Part shown: piece after piece, positions 1 to 6,936 of the stretch
Layout: the number at the start of each line of letters is the position of its first letter
How positions within the stretch are numbered: position 1 is the stretch's first letter
From: Sandaracinobacteroides sp031425455
GTDB lineage: Bacteria; Pseudomonadota; Alphaproteobacteria; Sphingomonadales; Sphingomonadaceae
Direction of reading: 5' to 3'
Length of the DNA: 10,214 bases
Assembly (NCBI GenBank): GCA_031425455.1
Contig: JANPJJ010000195.1
Span: 1-10,214, forward strand
Notes under the pieces: model-generated
Seen by the model: the letters and a program-made list of their open reading frames with translations, nothing else
Told to the model about the DNA's origin: nothing
Databases searched by the model: none
Position numbers and translations under genes: made by a program

Positions 1-1
1 C

Positions 2-670
2 ACCACCAAGGCCCAGCAGGGCCTTTACGAGTATGACGCAGTCAGCCGCCTGCGAGACAGCCAGCTCGGCGACCCCCGCGTGCAGGACATTTCGAACTAC
101 ATCCGCCGCGGCAAGCTGTGGGAAGCCTTCACCGCCCCCAAACTCCCCGTCCTGCTCATCGACGAGATCGACAAGGCCGATATCGAATTCCCCAACGATC
201 TCCTCCAGGAGCTCGACCGGATGGAGTTCAACGTCTACGAAACCGGCGAGACCGTGAAGGCCGAAACCCGCCCCATCGTCGTCATCACCTCCAACAACGA
301 AAAGGAGCTTCCCGACGCCTTCCTGCGCCGCTGCTTCTTCCACTATATCAAGTTCCCCGACCGCGAGACGATGCAGGCCATCATCGACGTCCACTTCCCA
401 GGCATCCAGAAAGCCCTGGTCCGCGAGGCGCTGACGGTCTTCTACGACATCCGAGACGTCCCCGGCCTCAAGAAGAAGCCCAGCACCAGCGAGCTCCTCG
501 ACTGGCTGAAACTCCTCCTTCACGAGGATCTCCCGCTCGAAATCCTCCAGAGCCGCGACCCCAAAAAGCTGATCCCCCCGCTGCACGGGGCGCTGCTGAA
601 GAACGAGCAGGACGTCATGCTGTTCGAAAAACTTGCCTTCATGACCCGGCGCGAAGGCAACCGAGGCTGA
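2..670 (+). CDS. MoxR-type AAA+ ATPase, 5' truncated by window edge
   Basis: The reading frame is open from base 2 to the TGA at 668-670, giving 222 visible residues; the start and Walker A loop lie left of the window. Visible AAA+ parts are Walker B (VLLIDEID, acidic pair at fragment residues 54-55), a sensor-1 stretch (VVITSNNEKELPDAFLRRC) that includes the likely arginine finger, and the sensor-2 helix with the MoxR-typical KPSTSELLDW. MoxR ATPases act as cytoplasmic chaperone-like remodelling enzymes that help assemble or activate partner complexes, usually beside a VWA-domain gene; well-known cases serve methanol dehydrogenase and CO dehydrogenase. No VWA gene follows here, so a partner, if any, would lie to the left. 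A GTG at 80 is in frame but is internal, because conserved sequence continues upstream of it. Family assignment is secure; the substrate is unknown. Confidence 0.9.
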   Translation, partial: TTKAQQGLYEYDAVSRLRDSQLGDPRVQDISNYIRRGKLWEAFTAPKLPVLLIDEIDKADIEFPNDLLQELDRMEFNVYETGETVKAETRPIVVITSNNEKELPDAFLRRCFFHYIKFPDRETMQAIIDVHFPGIQKALVREALTVFYDIRDVPGLKKKPSTSELLDWLKLLLHEDLPLEILQSRDPKKLIPPLHGALLKNEQDVMLFEKLAFMTRREGNRG

Positions 671-803
671 CCACCTTCCCACCCTCCCACACAGCAGAGA
701 CAGGAGGGGACGGGGGTCAGCAGCAGTATCGCGGCCCGGCAACGGGGCTCGACACAAGCGGCGCAACGCGCCATCACGTCCGCCACAACCGGGGGAGATC
801 CGA
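671..803. other. intergenic gap between MoxR and VOC genes
   Basis: No gene is supported here. It holds a GA-rich stretch around 700-718, a short hairpin at 760-772 (GGCGC-AAC-GCGCC) with no T-tract, and the SD of the next gene. A TCGACA at 749-754 could serve as a -35 element, but I see no good -10 partner, so I do not call a promoter. Confidence 0.5.
791..797 (+). promoter_or_regulatory. Shine-Dalgarno of the VOC gene
   Basis: GGGGGAG lies 6 bases before the ATG at 804 and fixes that start for the VOC protein. It is the only strong SD serving the VOC-phospholipase pair. Confidence 0.75.
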
Positions 804-1184
804 ATGTTCAGCCACATCATGCTCGGCGCCGACGATATCGACGCGTCCAAGGCCTTCTATGACGCCACGCTTGGCGCTCTCGGCCATCCGGCCGGCTTTA
901 CCGATCCCAAAGGCCGGGTGTTCTGGATGACACCCACCGGCGTCTTCTCGATCTCGAAGCCGATCGACGGCGGCGCCGCCACCTGCGCCAACGGCGGCAC
1001 CGTGGGCTTTGCGGCTGCCTCCCCCGAACAGGCGAATGCCTGGCACGCCGCCGGCCTCGCCGCAGGCGGCACCGCCTGCGAGGATCCGCCCGGCGTCCGC
1101 TCCGGTGCAACGGGCGATCTCTACCTCGCCTATCTCCGCGATCCCGCCGGCAACAAGCTCTGCGCGCTGCACCGCATCGCATGA
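804..1184 (+). CDS. VOC-fold (glyoxalase/bleomycin-resistance superfamily) protein
   Basis: This 126-residue protein has the length and ends of a single-chain VOC protein: the N-terminal SHIMLGADDIDASKAFYDAT segment and the C-terminal YLRDPAGNKLCALH segment are the paired beta-alpha-beta modules. In metal-dependent VOC enzymes His/Glu ligands sit near the N-terminus, at the start of the second module and near the C-terminus. Here only His4 is retained: the mid position reads GGTVGF, with Thr-Val where some relatives carry His, and the last position is Cys in NKLC. The NKLC ending is common in a subgroup annotated only as VOC family protein, so the reaction cannot be named. The stop overlaps the start of the phospholipase gene in an ATGA, implying translational coupling. 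Family is confident; function unknown. Confidence 0.88.
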   Translation: MFSHIMLGADDIDASKAFYDATLGALGHPAGFTDPKGRVFWMTPTGVFSISKPIDGGAATCANGGTVGFAAASPEQANAWHAAGLAAGGTACEDPPGVRSGATGDLYLAYLRDPAGNKLCALHRIA

Positions 1185-3364
1185 TCCGGGGCTTCCTCGC
1201 GGGCCTTGCGCTGTTCGCTTCCGCCCCGCTGGCAGCGCAGCAGGCCCCGAAGATCGGCCTTGTCCTCGGCGGGGGCGGGGCGCGCGGCTTTGCCCATGTC
1301 GGCGTGCTGCAGGTGCTGGAGGAGAACCGGATTCCGGTGCACGCCGTCGCCGGCACCAGCATGGGCGCCGTCGTCGGCAGCCTCTATGCATCCGGCAAGA
1401 ACGCCGATCAACTTACCCAAATCACACAGGAAATCCCCTGGTCGACCATCTTCGATGATACCATCCCGCGCGAACGCCTGCCGTTCCGCCGCAAGCGCGA
1501 CCAGCGCGACGTGCTGGTCGATTATCGTATCTCGTTCGACAACAATGGCCTCGTTCTCCCCAAGGGCGTGCTGCGCGGACAGGACCTGTTCCTGACGCTG
1601 GCCGAGTATCTCGCCCCAGCGCGCGGCGTGACCGATTTCGACCGTCTCGCCATCCCGTTCCGCGCCGTCGCCACGGATATCGAAAACGGGTCTGCGGTGG
1701 TGCTGGGCACGGGAGACATCGCAACGGCCGTGTTCGCGTCGATGTCGGTTCCGGGCGGTCTTCCCCCGGTGGAGCGCGAGGGCAAGCTGCTGGTCGACGG
1801 CTTCGTTGCCGACAATGTGCCCGTCGATGTCACCCGGTCGATGGGTGTGGACAAGCTCATCGTCGTCGATGTCGGCACGCCGCTGCGCAGCCGCGACCAG
1901 ATTACCAGCTTCGTCGCCGTGCTTGACCAGATGCAACTTCTGCTGGGCCGCGAAACGACCAAGCGCCAGCTCGACTCGCTGGGCCCGGCAGACGTGCTGA
2001 TTCAACCCGATCTGGACGGAGTCTCGACAACCGGCTTTGACCAGGCCGAGCTTGGCATTGCGCGCGGCCGGGCCGCCGCCGAGGCGCTGCTGCCGGCGCT
2101 GCGGCGCTACAGCCTGTCCGAAGCGGACTGGCAGGCCTATCTTGCCGCCCGCGCAACCAGGGCTCCTCGCAGCGCGCCGACACTGGATTTCGTCAAGATC
2201 GTGAACAACAGCAGCGAGACGCCCGATCGCAAAATCCGGGAAATGGTCAGCGCGACGCCTGGCAAGCCGCTCGATGCGCGGCGGATGACGAGCGACCTGC
2301 AGGACGTCTATGCGCTCGGCGGGTTCCGCGCCGTCCGCTACGGCATCGGGCCGAGCGAGCTGAACGCCGGCGAAGGCGTGACCATCGTGACCGACGGTGA
2401 CCCGACGTCCGCCAACTGGCTGCAGCTCGGGCTCGGCCTCTCTACCGACTTCAACCTGAATTCCACGCTGAAGCTCGGCCTCGCCTATACCAACCGCAAC
2501 TGGCTGGGCACGGGGGCGGAATTGCGGACCGATGTGCGGGTCGGGTCCAACATCCTGTTCGAGACCGGCCTGTACCGCGAATTCGGGCGCTACTTCGCCG
2601 AAGTCACGCCCTTCTGGTCGCGGGTCGACACTGTGCTCTATGTCGATAACCAGGCGATCGCCACGGTGCGCGACAGCCGGGTCGGGGCGCGGCTGGACGG
2701 GGGCATGCTGTTCGGGAACTGGGGCGAGCTGCGCCTGGGCGTGAACTGGTCCAGCCTGGAGCTGGATGCCACCATCGGCGCCCCGCTGGTACAGCGGATC
2801 ACCGGGCAGGACATGGTGCTGCGCGCCAGTTTCACGGCCGACAAGCTCGACAGCATCACCTTCCCGACCCGCGGCCTGTTCTCCCGCATTGCCTATACCC
2901 GCCATATGTCCTGGCTCGGCGGGGACCTCGATTATGGCGTGATCGACGGGCGCATCCTGAAGCCGGTCAGCTGGGGGCGTAACACGCTGCTGTTCGGCGC
3001 CGATTTCGGCTTTACCAGCGAGGGCAACGGGCAGTCACTCGGCGATTTCCGCCTGGGCGGATTCCTGAACCTGTCAGGTCTCGACCCCGAGCAGCTCGTC
3101 GGTCGGCACAAGCTGCTGGGCCGGGTGATCTTTTATCATCGCACGTCCGAGGTGGCACCCATCGTGAACCTGCCGGTCTATATCGGCGGCAGCTTCGAGC
3201 TGGGCAACGCCTGGGCCAGCCTGGACGAAATCGGCTTCGATGCCCTTCGCCCGGCCGGCAGCCTGTTCATCGCTGCCGACACGCCGATCGGCCCGCTTGC
3301 CTTCGCCGGTGGCATCGCCCGGGGCGGCGGGGCAGTGTATCTGATCCTGGGCCGGATTTTCTAG
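1181..3364 (+). CDS. patatin-like phospholipase with POTRA and outer-membrane beta-barrel (PlpD/type Vd-like)
   Basis: The 727 residues fall into four parts. A signal peptide covers about 1-19 (hydrophobic core, then PLAA before QQ). A patatin domain follows at about 24-320: the oxyanion loop GGGGARG is at 30-36, the nucleophile elbow GTSMG at 58-62 (Ser60), and the catalytic Asp is in VDGF (Asp206). A POTRA-like segment spans about 335-392. A BamA/surface-antigen type barrel runs from about 405 to 727 and ends in the outer-membrane-type C-terminal Phe (LILGRIF). Order, length and catalytic spacing match PlpD of Pseudomonas aeruginosa (about 728 residues), a type Vd secreted phospholipase A. 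The expected role is lipid hydrolysis at or outside the outer membrane. Whether the patatin part is released, surface-displayed or periplasmic cannot be read from sequence. The start is the ATG of the ATGA overlap with the VOC gene. The usual DGG/DGA is DGF here. Confidence 0.93.
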   Translation: MIRGFLAGLALFASAPLAAQQAPKIGLVLGGGGARGFAHVGVLQVLEENRIPVHAVAGTSMGAVVGSLYASGKNADQLTQITQEIPWSTIFDDTIPRERLPFRRKRDQRDVLVDYRISFDNNGLVLPKGVLRGQDLFLTLAEYLAPARGVTDFDRLAIPFRAVATDIENGSAVVLGTGDIATAVFASMSVPGGLPPVEREGKLLVDGFVADNVPVDVTRSMGVDKLIVVDVGTPLRSRDQITSFVAVLDQMQLLLGRETTKRQLDSLGPADVLIQPDLDGVSTTGFDQAELGIARGRAAAEALLPALRRYSLSEADWQAYLAARATRAPRSAPTLDFVKIVNNSSETPDRKIREMVSATPGKPLDARRMTSDLQDVYALGGFRAVRYGIGPSELNAGEGVTIVTDGDPTSANWLQLGLGLSTDFNLNSTLKLGLAYTNRNWLGTGAELRTDVRVGSNILFETGLYREFGRYFAEVTPFWSRVDTVLYVDNQAIATVRDSRVGARLDGGMLFGNWGELRLGVNWSSLELDATIGAPLVQRITGQDMVLRASFTADKLDSITFPTRGLFSRIAYTRHMSWLGGDLDYGVIDGRILKPVSWGRNTLLFGADFGFTSEGNGQSLGDFRLGGFLNLSGLDPEQLVGRHKLLGRVIFYHRTSEVAPIVNLPVYIGGSFELGNAWASLDEIGFDALRPAGSLFIAADTPIGPLAFAGGIARGGGAVYLILGRIF

Positions 3365-4377
3365 GACGCGGCAGGCTCGGGATACGCAGTCTCGATCGCG
3401 CTCGCCGCCGTCCAGGCAAGGCCGTGGAACAGCAGGTGCAGCGCCCCCTGCGCTGCCATCAGGGCAGCGACCTCGACCGACGCCTCGCCTGTCAGCTGCA
3501 CGGCAATCGCCGCGAACAGCAGCTCCTTGTTGGGAAGCGGCAGCCGGCCGATCACCATCCGCAGCGCGCCCAACAGCACCCAGGTATCGATATCGATCGC
3601 CGGCAGCGCCAGGATCCAGCTGCCCACGATCAGCGCATGCGCGGTCAGCACCCGGAACAGATGCCAACGGAACGCGAACAGATTGTCGGGGACCGGAATG
3701 CTCATCACCTTGCTTCGAAAGATCAGGATCCCGACGTTCAGCAGAATCAACCCGCCGAACCCCCAGACGATGAGCTTGATGGTGGCCGGATCGACGGCTT
3801 CGCTGAGGACGCGGTCGCCGCCCATCACCATCGCCAGGATCAGCATGAACAGGGTGGTGAAATTGCCCGCCAGGCCCGACGTGATCGCCATATCCTTCAC
3901 GGCGGCGAACGGGCTGGTGCGCGGGTCCAGCCCTGGCCCGTCGCCCCGGCCCAGCAGGCGCTTGGGCGGCGCATCCGGATCATATTCGATCCCCATTCGC
4001 CCGGCAGCCCAGATCAGCAGGTAGGTATGGCCGGAATAGCTGAACAGGGCCTCGTTCATCACGCGCATTTTCAGGAACACGGCGATGGCGGGCCAGCCGA
4101 AACCCCACCAGCGGCGATAAATATGCCATTCGGTGAGCGGCTGCAGGAAATAGGAGCCGACGAACAAAAGCCAGAATGGCAGGCTCCACGGAAGCACGCC
4201 CAGCACCTCGGCCCAGCCGATGTCCGCGATCGAACGGAACAGCACCACCAGGATCACGGCGGAGATGCCGAAGCTCAGATATTTCTGGAAGCGCTTGCCG
4301 GCAGGCCCTTCGAACCATTCGCCGATCGCATGGCCCTGTGCCACGAGTCGCTTGGTGAGGGCGGGATTGTCGGGCAC
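3361..4377 (-). CDS. multi-pass inner-membrane protein of unknown function
   Basis: I do not recognise this 338-residue protein with certainty. Hydrophobic segments lie near residues 33-50, 61-80, 166-186, 200-220, 243-262 and 301-325, with shorter ones near 267-276 and 284-297, giving six to eight spans. A loop of about 80 residues (85-165) between spans 2 and 3 contains RRWWGFGW and a charged stretch. The C-terminal RMVIGRLPLPNKELLFAA region vaguely resembles the flippase-like/lysylphosphatidylglycerol-synthase membrane domain (UPF0104 type), but I treat that as a guess. The start is the GTG at 4377; an in-frame TAG lies four codons upstream and no clear SD precedes it, so the GTG at residue 12 is an alternative. 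It converges on the phospholipase, with stops sharing CTAG, and diverges from the lipoprotein genes. Confidence 0.75.
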   Translation of the reverse strand: MPDNPALTKRLVAQGHAIGEWFEGPAGKRFQKYLSFGISAVILVVLFRSIADIGWAEVLGVLPWSLPFWLLFVGSYFLQPLTEWHIYRRWWGFGWPAIAVFLKMRVMNEALFSYSGHTYLLIWAAGRMGIEYDPDAPPKRLLGRGDGPGLDPRTSPFAAVKDMAITSGLAGNFTTLFMLILAMVMGGDRVLSEAVDPATIKLIVWGFGGLILLNVGILIFRSKVMSIPVPDNLFAFRWHLFRVLTAHALIVGSWILALPAIDIDTWVLLGALRMVIGRLPLPNKELLFAAIAVQLTGEASVEVAALMAAQGALHLLFHGLAWTAASAIETAYPEPAAS

Positions 4378-4450
4378 GCGGCACGGCTAGCGGCGCGAAG
4401 CGGCGCACGCAATGGCGGCAGCAGCCGGTCGCAAATCGCCCCGGCCGTGC

Positions 4451-4478
4451 TTGCCCTTCCCAGTTGCTCTGATAGGAA
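4451..4478 (+). promoter_or_regulatory. weak candidate promoter for the lipoprotein pair
   Basis: TTGCCC (4451-4456) and TAGGAA (4473-4478, preceded by TG and one base as in extended -10 sites) are separated by 16 bases. The match to sigma70 consensus is only partial. It is the best candidate I see in the 158-bp divergent gap upstream of the ATG at 4536. Confidence 0.25.
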
Positions 4479-4488
4479 CATGCCGGTG

Positions 4489-4504
4489 GGGCAACAAATT
4501 GCCC
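4489..4504. promoter_or_regulatory. perfect inverted repeat, possible operator or leader hairpin
   Basis: GGGCAACAAATTGCCC has two perfect 6-base arms around a 4-base centre, ending 31 bases before the lipoprotein start codon. If the candidate promoter at 4451-4478 is used, the repeat sits just downstream of the transcription start, a position suited to a repressor site or a 5'-leader hairpin. No T-tract follows, so it is not a terminator. Confidence 0.4.
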
Positions 4505-4521
4505 TGCACGATGTTTAAGGC

Positions 4522-4529
4522 GGGGAGAG
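4522..4529 (+). promoter_or_regulatory. Shine-Dalgarno of first lipoprotein
   Basis: GGGGAGAG lies 6 bases before the ATG at 4536. It supports that start over longer in-frame readings. Confidence 0.7.
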
Positions 4530-4535
4530 ACGCGC

Positions 4536-5126
4536 ATGAAGAGTGTGACACAGCGGAAACCGATGATCTTCGTGGCCGCTTCGATGGCTGCGATGCTGGC
4601 GCTGTCCGCCTGCTCGTCGGGCACCTATGCCGACGTGGCGCGCTTCCACACCAACCAACCGATCAATCGCGGCACGCTGTTCATCGAACCTGCCGATCCC
4701 GGGATGGGCACCAGCCTGGAATTCCGCACGCATGCCGAAACCGTAGCAGTGGAAATGCGCCGCCAGGGCTTCCAGACGGTGCCGGACATATCCCAGGCGC
4801 AGTATATCGCCGTCCTGGATATCGCGCAGACCGACGGCACCACGGTGACCCGCCCGGGCACGACAGTGGGCGTTCCCGTCGGGCCTACGGTGGTCGCAAC
4901 CCCGGTCGGCCGCGGGCCGCGATCGGCCACCGAGCGCACCACGACGGTCGCCGTGCAGATCCGCCGCGCGGGGGACAGCATCAAGATCTGGGAAGGCCGC
5001 GCCTCCAAGACAGCGAACGCCGGCTCGCAGGAAGCAACGCTGACCTGGGCGGTTCCGGCGCTCGCCGGCGCCCTGTTTCAGGATTTCCCGGGCACCCCGG
5101 GCGCCACCGTGCAGGTGCGGATCTGA
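4536..5126 (+). CDS. DUF4136-type lipoprotein, copy 1
   Basis: This 196-residue protein has a basic N-terminus (residues 2-8), a hydrophobic stretch and a lipobox LSAC with the lipidated Cys at residue 26. Residue +2 is Ser rather than Asp, so outer-membrane sorting is expected under the E. coli Lol rule. The mature part has the layout of the DUF4136 family: RFHTNQPINRGT near the start, PADPGM, a SLEF stretch, DISQAQYIAVLD, a low-complexity Pro/Val/Thr-rich middle, IKIWEGRAS, and PALAGALFQDFPG at 174-186. DUF4136 proteins are secreted lipoproteins with no defined function. The stop overlaps the next start by one base (TGATG), so the two are probably co-translated. The next gene is a clear paralogue. 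Confidence 0.85.
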   Translation: MKSVTQRKPMIFVAASMAAMLALSACSSGTYADVARFHTNQPINRGTLFIEPADPGMGTSLEFRTHAETVAVEMRRQGFQTVPDISQAQYIAVLDIAQTDGTTVTRPGTTVGVPVGPTVVATPVGRGPRSATERTTTVAVQIRRAGDSIKIWEGRASKTANAGSQEATLTWAVPALAGALFQDFPGTPGATVQVRI

Positions 5127-5722
5127 TGCGGCGGCACGCAGGCCTGGCACTGGCCCTGGCGCCGGTATTGCTGATCGGGGCCTGCGCCTCGACCCCGCAG
5201 GCCAGCGTGCTTCGCTTCCACAGCCAGCCGGTGCAGCGCGGCACGATCTATCTGCGACCGGCCGATCCGGCGATGACGAACAGCCTGGAGTTCCAGGCCC
5301 AGGCCCGGCCGGTGGCGGCGCAATTGCAGCAGCAGGGCTTCACCGTCGTCGCCGACCCGGCGCAGGCGCAGTTCACCGCTGTGATCGATGTGAGTACGTC
5401 CGAGCGGGTGGGTGCGCCCCGCCAGTCCGGCCTGACCATCGGCGTCGGCGGCGGGTTCAGCAGCGGCAATGTCGGCATCGGCACCAATGTGCGCGTGCCC
5501 GTCGGTGGCCAACCGGCGCCCAACGTGGCGACCACCACCACCCTGAAGGTCGCCATCGCGACCTCCCCCGGCAACGTCGCCGTTTGGGAAGGTCGCGCCA
5601 CGGCCGACGCACCCGCCGGCAGCGCGCAGACGGGCACCGTTGCCGCGCCCGCGCTGGCGGGCGCCCTGTTCCGCGATTTCCCCGGCCCCTCGGGGCGGAC
5701 GGTGCAGGTGCCCCTCAGCTAA
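5126..5722 (+). CDS. DUF4136-type lipoprotein, copy 2
   Basis: This 198-residue paralogue of the preceding gene has a lipobox IGAC with Cys at residue 20. It shares RFHSQPVQRGT, PADPAM, SLEF, QQGFTVVAD, QAQFTAVIDV, VAVWEGRAT and PALAGALFRDFPG (175-187) with copy 1. The middle has diverged: here it is a Gly-rich segment (GVGGGFSSGNVGIGTNVRVP), whereas copy 1 has a Pro/Val-rich one. The ATG at 5126 overlaps the upstream TGA by one base, and AGGTG at 5113-5117 gives an SD 8 bases away. The frame is open far upstream, but that part is a shadow of copy 1. Tandem duplication with a diverging centre suggests related envelope proteins, perhaps with different partners. Confidence 0.85.
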   Translation: MRRHAGLALALAPVLLIGACASTPQASVLRFHSQPVQRGTIYLRPADPAMTNSLEFQAQARPVAAQLQQQGFTVVADPAQAQFTAVIDVSTSERVGAPRQSGLTIGVGGGFSSGNVGIGTNVRVPVGGQPAPNVATTTTLKVAIATSPGNVAVWEGRATADAPAGSAQTGTVAAPALAGALFRDFPGPSGRTVQVPLS

Positions 5723-5763
5723 GCCCAGCCAGTGCTGAATGGCATGCTGGACAGCTGGGCTTT
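5721..5763 (+). terminator. probable terminator after the lipoprotein pair
   Basis: A 9-base perfect stem, AAGCCCAGC (5721-5729) with GCTGGGCTT (5754-5762), begins inside the stop codon of copy 2 and is followed by a weak T-rich run (TTTGCTCCTTT). The 24-base loop is long, which lowers confidence in efficient intrinsic termination. Confidence 0.45.
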
Positions 5764-5792
5764 GCTCCTTTAGCCCGGCGGCTCATTGCCTC

Positions 5793-5798
5793 GGGGGA
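5793..5798 (+). promoter_or_regulatory. Shine-Dalgarno that decides the baeRF-like start
   Basis: GGGGGA lies 8 bases before the ATG at 5807. The longer reading from TTG at 5786 would place this SD inside the gene and has none of its own, so the ATG is preferred. Confidence 0.65.
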
Positions 5799-5806
5799 TT
5801 CTTTCA

Positions 5807-6931
5807 ATGTTACTTCATGTCGATATTCCGTCTCACGCGGATCTACTGGCGCTGGCCGGGATCCGGGAGGCCGGGGCCGTTTCCATCTTCCTTCCAACGA
5901 CCCCCGTTGCGGGGGAAATTTCCGGCGACCGTATTGTGCTGAAGAACCTCGCTGCCGAGGCACGGTCGCAGCTGGAAGCCGCAGGCCATGACAAGCGCGA
6001 CACCGGCGCAATCGCGGACCAGCTGGAAGACCTGATCGAGGACGACGGTTTCTGGCGCTTCCAGGCCAACAGCCTCGTGCTCTATGTGACGCCGCGCAGG
6101 CTTCGCAGCTTCCGCGTTCCGAACGGTCTGCAAGCCATGGTAGAGGTGTCGGACCGTTTCCATCTGAAGCCGCTGATCCGGTCGGTCACTTTCGGGCATG
6201 CGGCCCATGTCCTGGCGCTCGCTGAAGGCCATGTCCGGTTGCTGGAGCTCGGCTCCGAAGGGCCGCTCGCCGAAGTCCGGCTGCCCGGCCTACCGGGAAG
6301 CGCCACCGAAGCGCTCGGCATTTCGTCGATGGGGGTGCGCACGGAAAGCCGCCGCTCCGACACGTCCGCCGGACAGCGCTCCCGCGTGGGGCAGTTCTGC
6401 CGCGCCGTCGATTCGGCGCTGCGGCCCTGGCTGGCGGGGAAGACGGTCCCGCTTATCCTGGCCGCCGACCCGACACTGGGCGCGACGTTCCGCAGCCTCA
6501 GCAGTGCCGCCACGCTCGCCCCGATCGGGATCGACACCACGCCCGAGACGATGAGCGACGGCGACCTCGCCGCCGCCGCTCGAACGATCCTGGACCGGCT
6601 GCACGCCGACGAACTCGACACCTTGAAGGCCCTGTTCGGCGAGCGAGCCGGCAGTGGCCGGGCCACCGACGACATCGATACGGCCGCCCGGTCCGCGACG
6701 GCGGGTGCCGTGCAGACGCTGCTGGTGGACATGGACGTGGTGGTAGCCGGCACCGTGGACGACGCCACCGGCGCAGTCAGCTTCGGCGAAGCCGGCAGTG
6801 CAGCGACCTACGGCGTGGTGGATGAAATCGCCCGTCGCGCGTTATTGAGCGGGGCGCGCGTGCTGGCGGTTCGGGCGGGCGACATGCCGACGGCAAGCCC
6901 GGTTGCCGCAATCCTGCGCTGGGCTGCCTGA
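5807..6931 (+). CDS. bacterial archaeo-eukaryotic release-factor-like (baeRF) protein
   Basis: This is a 374-residue cytoplasmic protein with no signal or membrane segment. The N-terminal MLLHVDIPSHADLLALAG, the SIFLPTTPV strand, FWRFQANSLVLYVTP, VEVSDRFHLKPLIRSVTFGH (ending at His131) and the C-terminal TAGAVQTLLVDMDVVVAG (about 298-315) with a final VAAILRWAA match the layout of proteins annotated as baeRF family (family 3 or 11; I cannot separate them). baeRFs are predicted relatives of eRF1/Pelota, thought to act at stalled or terminating ribosomes; as far as I know they are experimentally thin. A TSAGQ at 186-190 falls in the central region where eRF1 carries its GGQ, but equivalence is my inference. 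It lies after a terminator-like stem and is probably transcribed alone. Confidence 0.75.
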   Translation: MLLHVDIPSHADLLALAGIREAGAVSIFLPTTPVAGEISGDRIVLKNLAAEARSQLEAAGHDKRDTGAIADQLEDLIEDDGFWRFQANSLVLYVTPRRLRSFRVPNGLQAMVEVSDRFHLKPLIRSVTFGHAAHVLALAEGHVRLLELGSEGPLAEVRLPGLPGSATEALGISSMGVRTESRRSDTSAGQRSRVGQFCRAVDSALRPWLAGKTVPLILAADPTLGATFRSLSSAATLAPIGIDTTPETMSDGDLAAAARTILDRLHADELDTLKALFGERAGSGRATDDIDTAARSATAGAVQTLLVDMDVVVAGTVDDATGAVSFGEAGSAATYGVVDEIARRALLSGARVLAVRAGDMPTASPVAAILRWAA

Positions 6932-6936
6932 GGCGA

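Noticed and set aside
760..772. GGCGC-AAC-GCGCC hairpin as a terminator for the MoxR gene
   Set aside because: The stem is only 5 bp, lies nearly 90 bases after the stop and has no T-tract.
1130..2905. 591-codon open frame on the minus strand
   Set aside because: It is antisense to the phospholipase, whose domains, signal peptide and catalytic motifs are unambiguous. Long antisense frames are normal in high-GC DNA, and its Arg/Ala/Gly-rich translation shows no family motif.
3424..4518. 364-codon open frame on the plus strand
   Set aside because: It is antisense to the multi-pass membrane protein. The Gln/His/Arg-rich translation is the usual reverse image of a hydrophobic gene.
4412..5125. 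Upstream in-frame extension of the second lipoprotein
   Set aside because: The frame is open but overlaps copy 1 out of frame. A lipoprotein signal begins at the ATG at 5126, which would be meaningless after a 238-residue extension.
5786..5806. TTG start giving seven extra residues to the baeRF-like protein
   Set aside because: It would place the GGGGGA SD inside the gene and has no SD of its own; the ATG at 5807 is the better start.
6082..6768. 228-codon open frame on the minus strand within the baeRF gene
   Set aside because: It is a Ser/Ala/Arg-rich shadow with no SD or family features.
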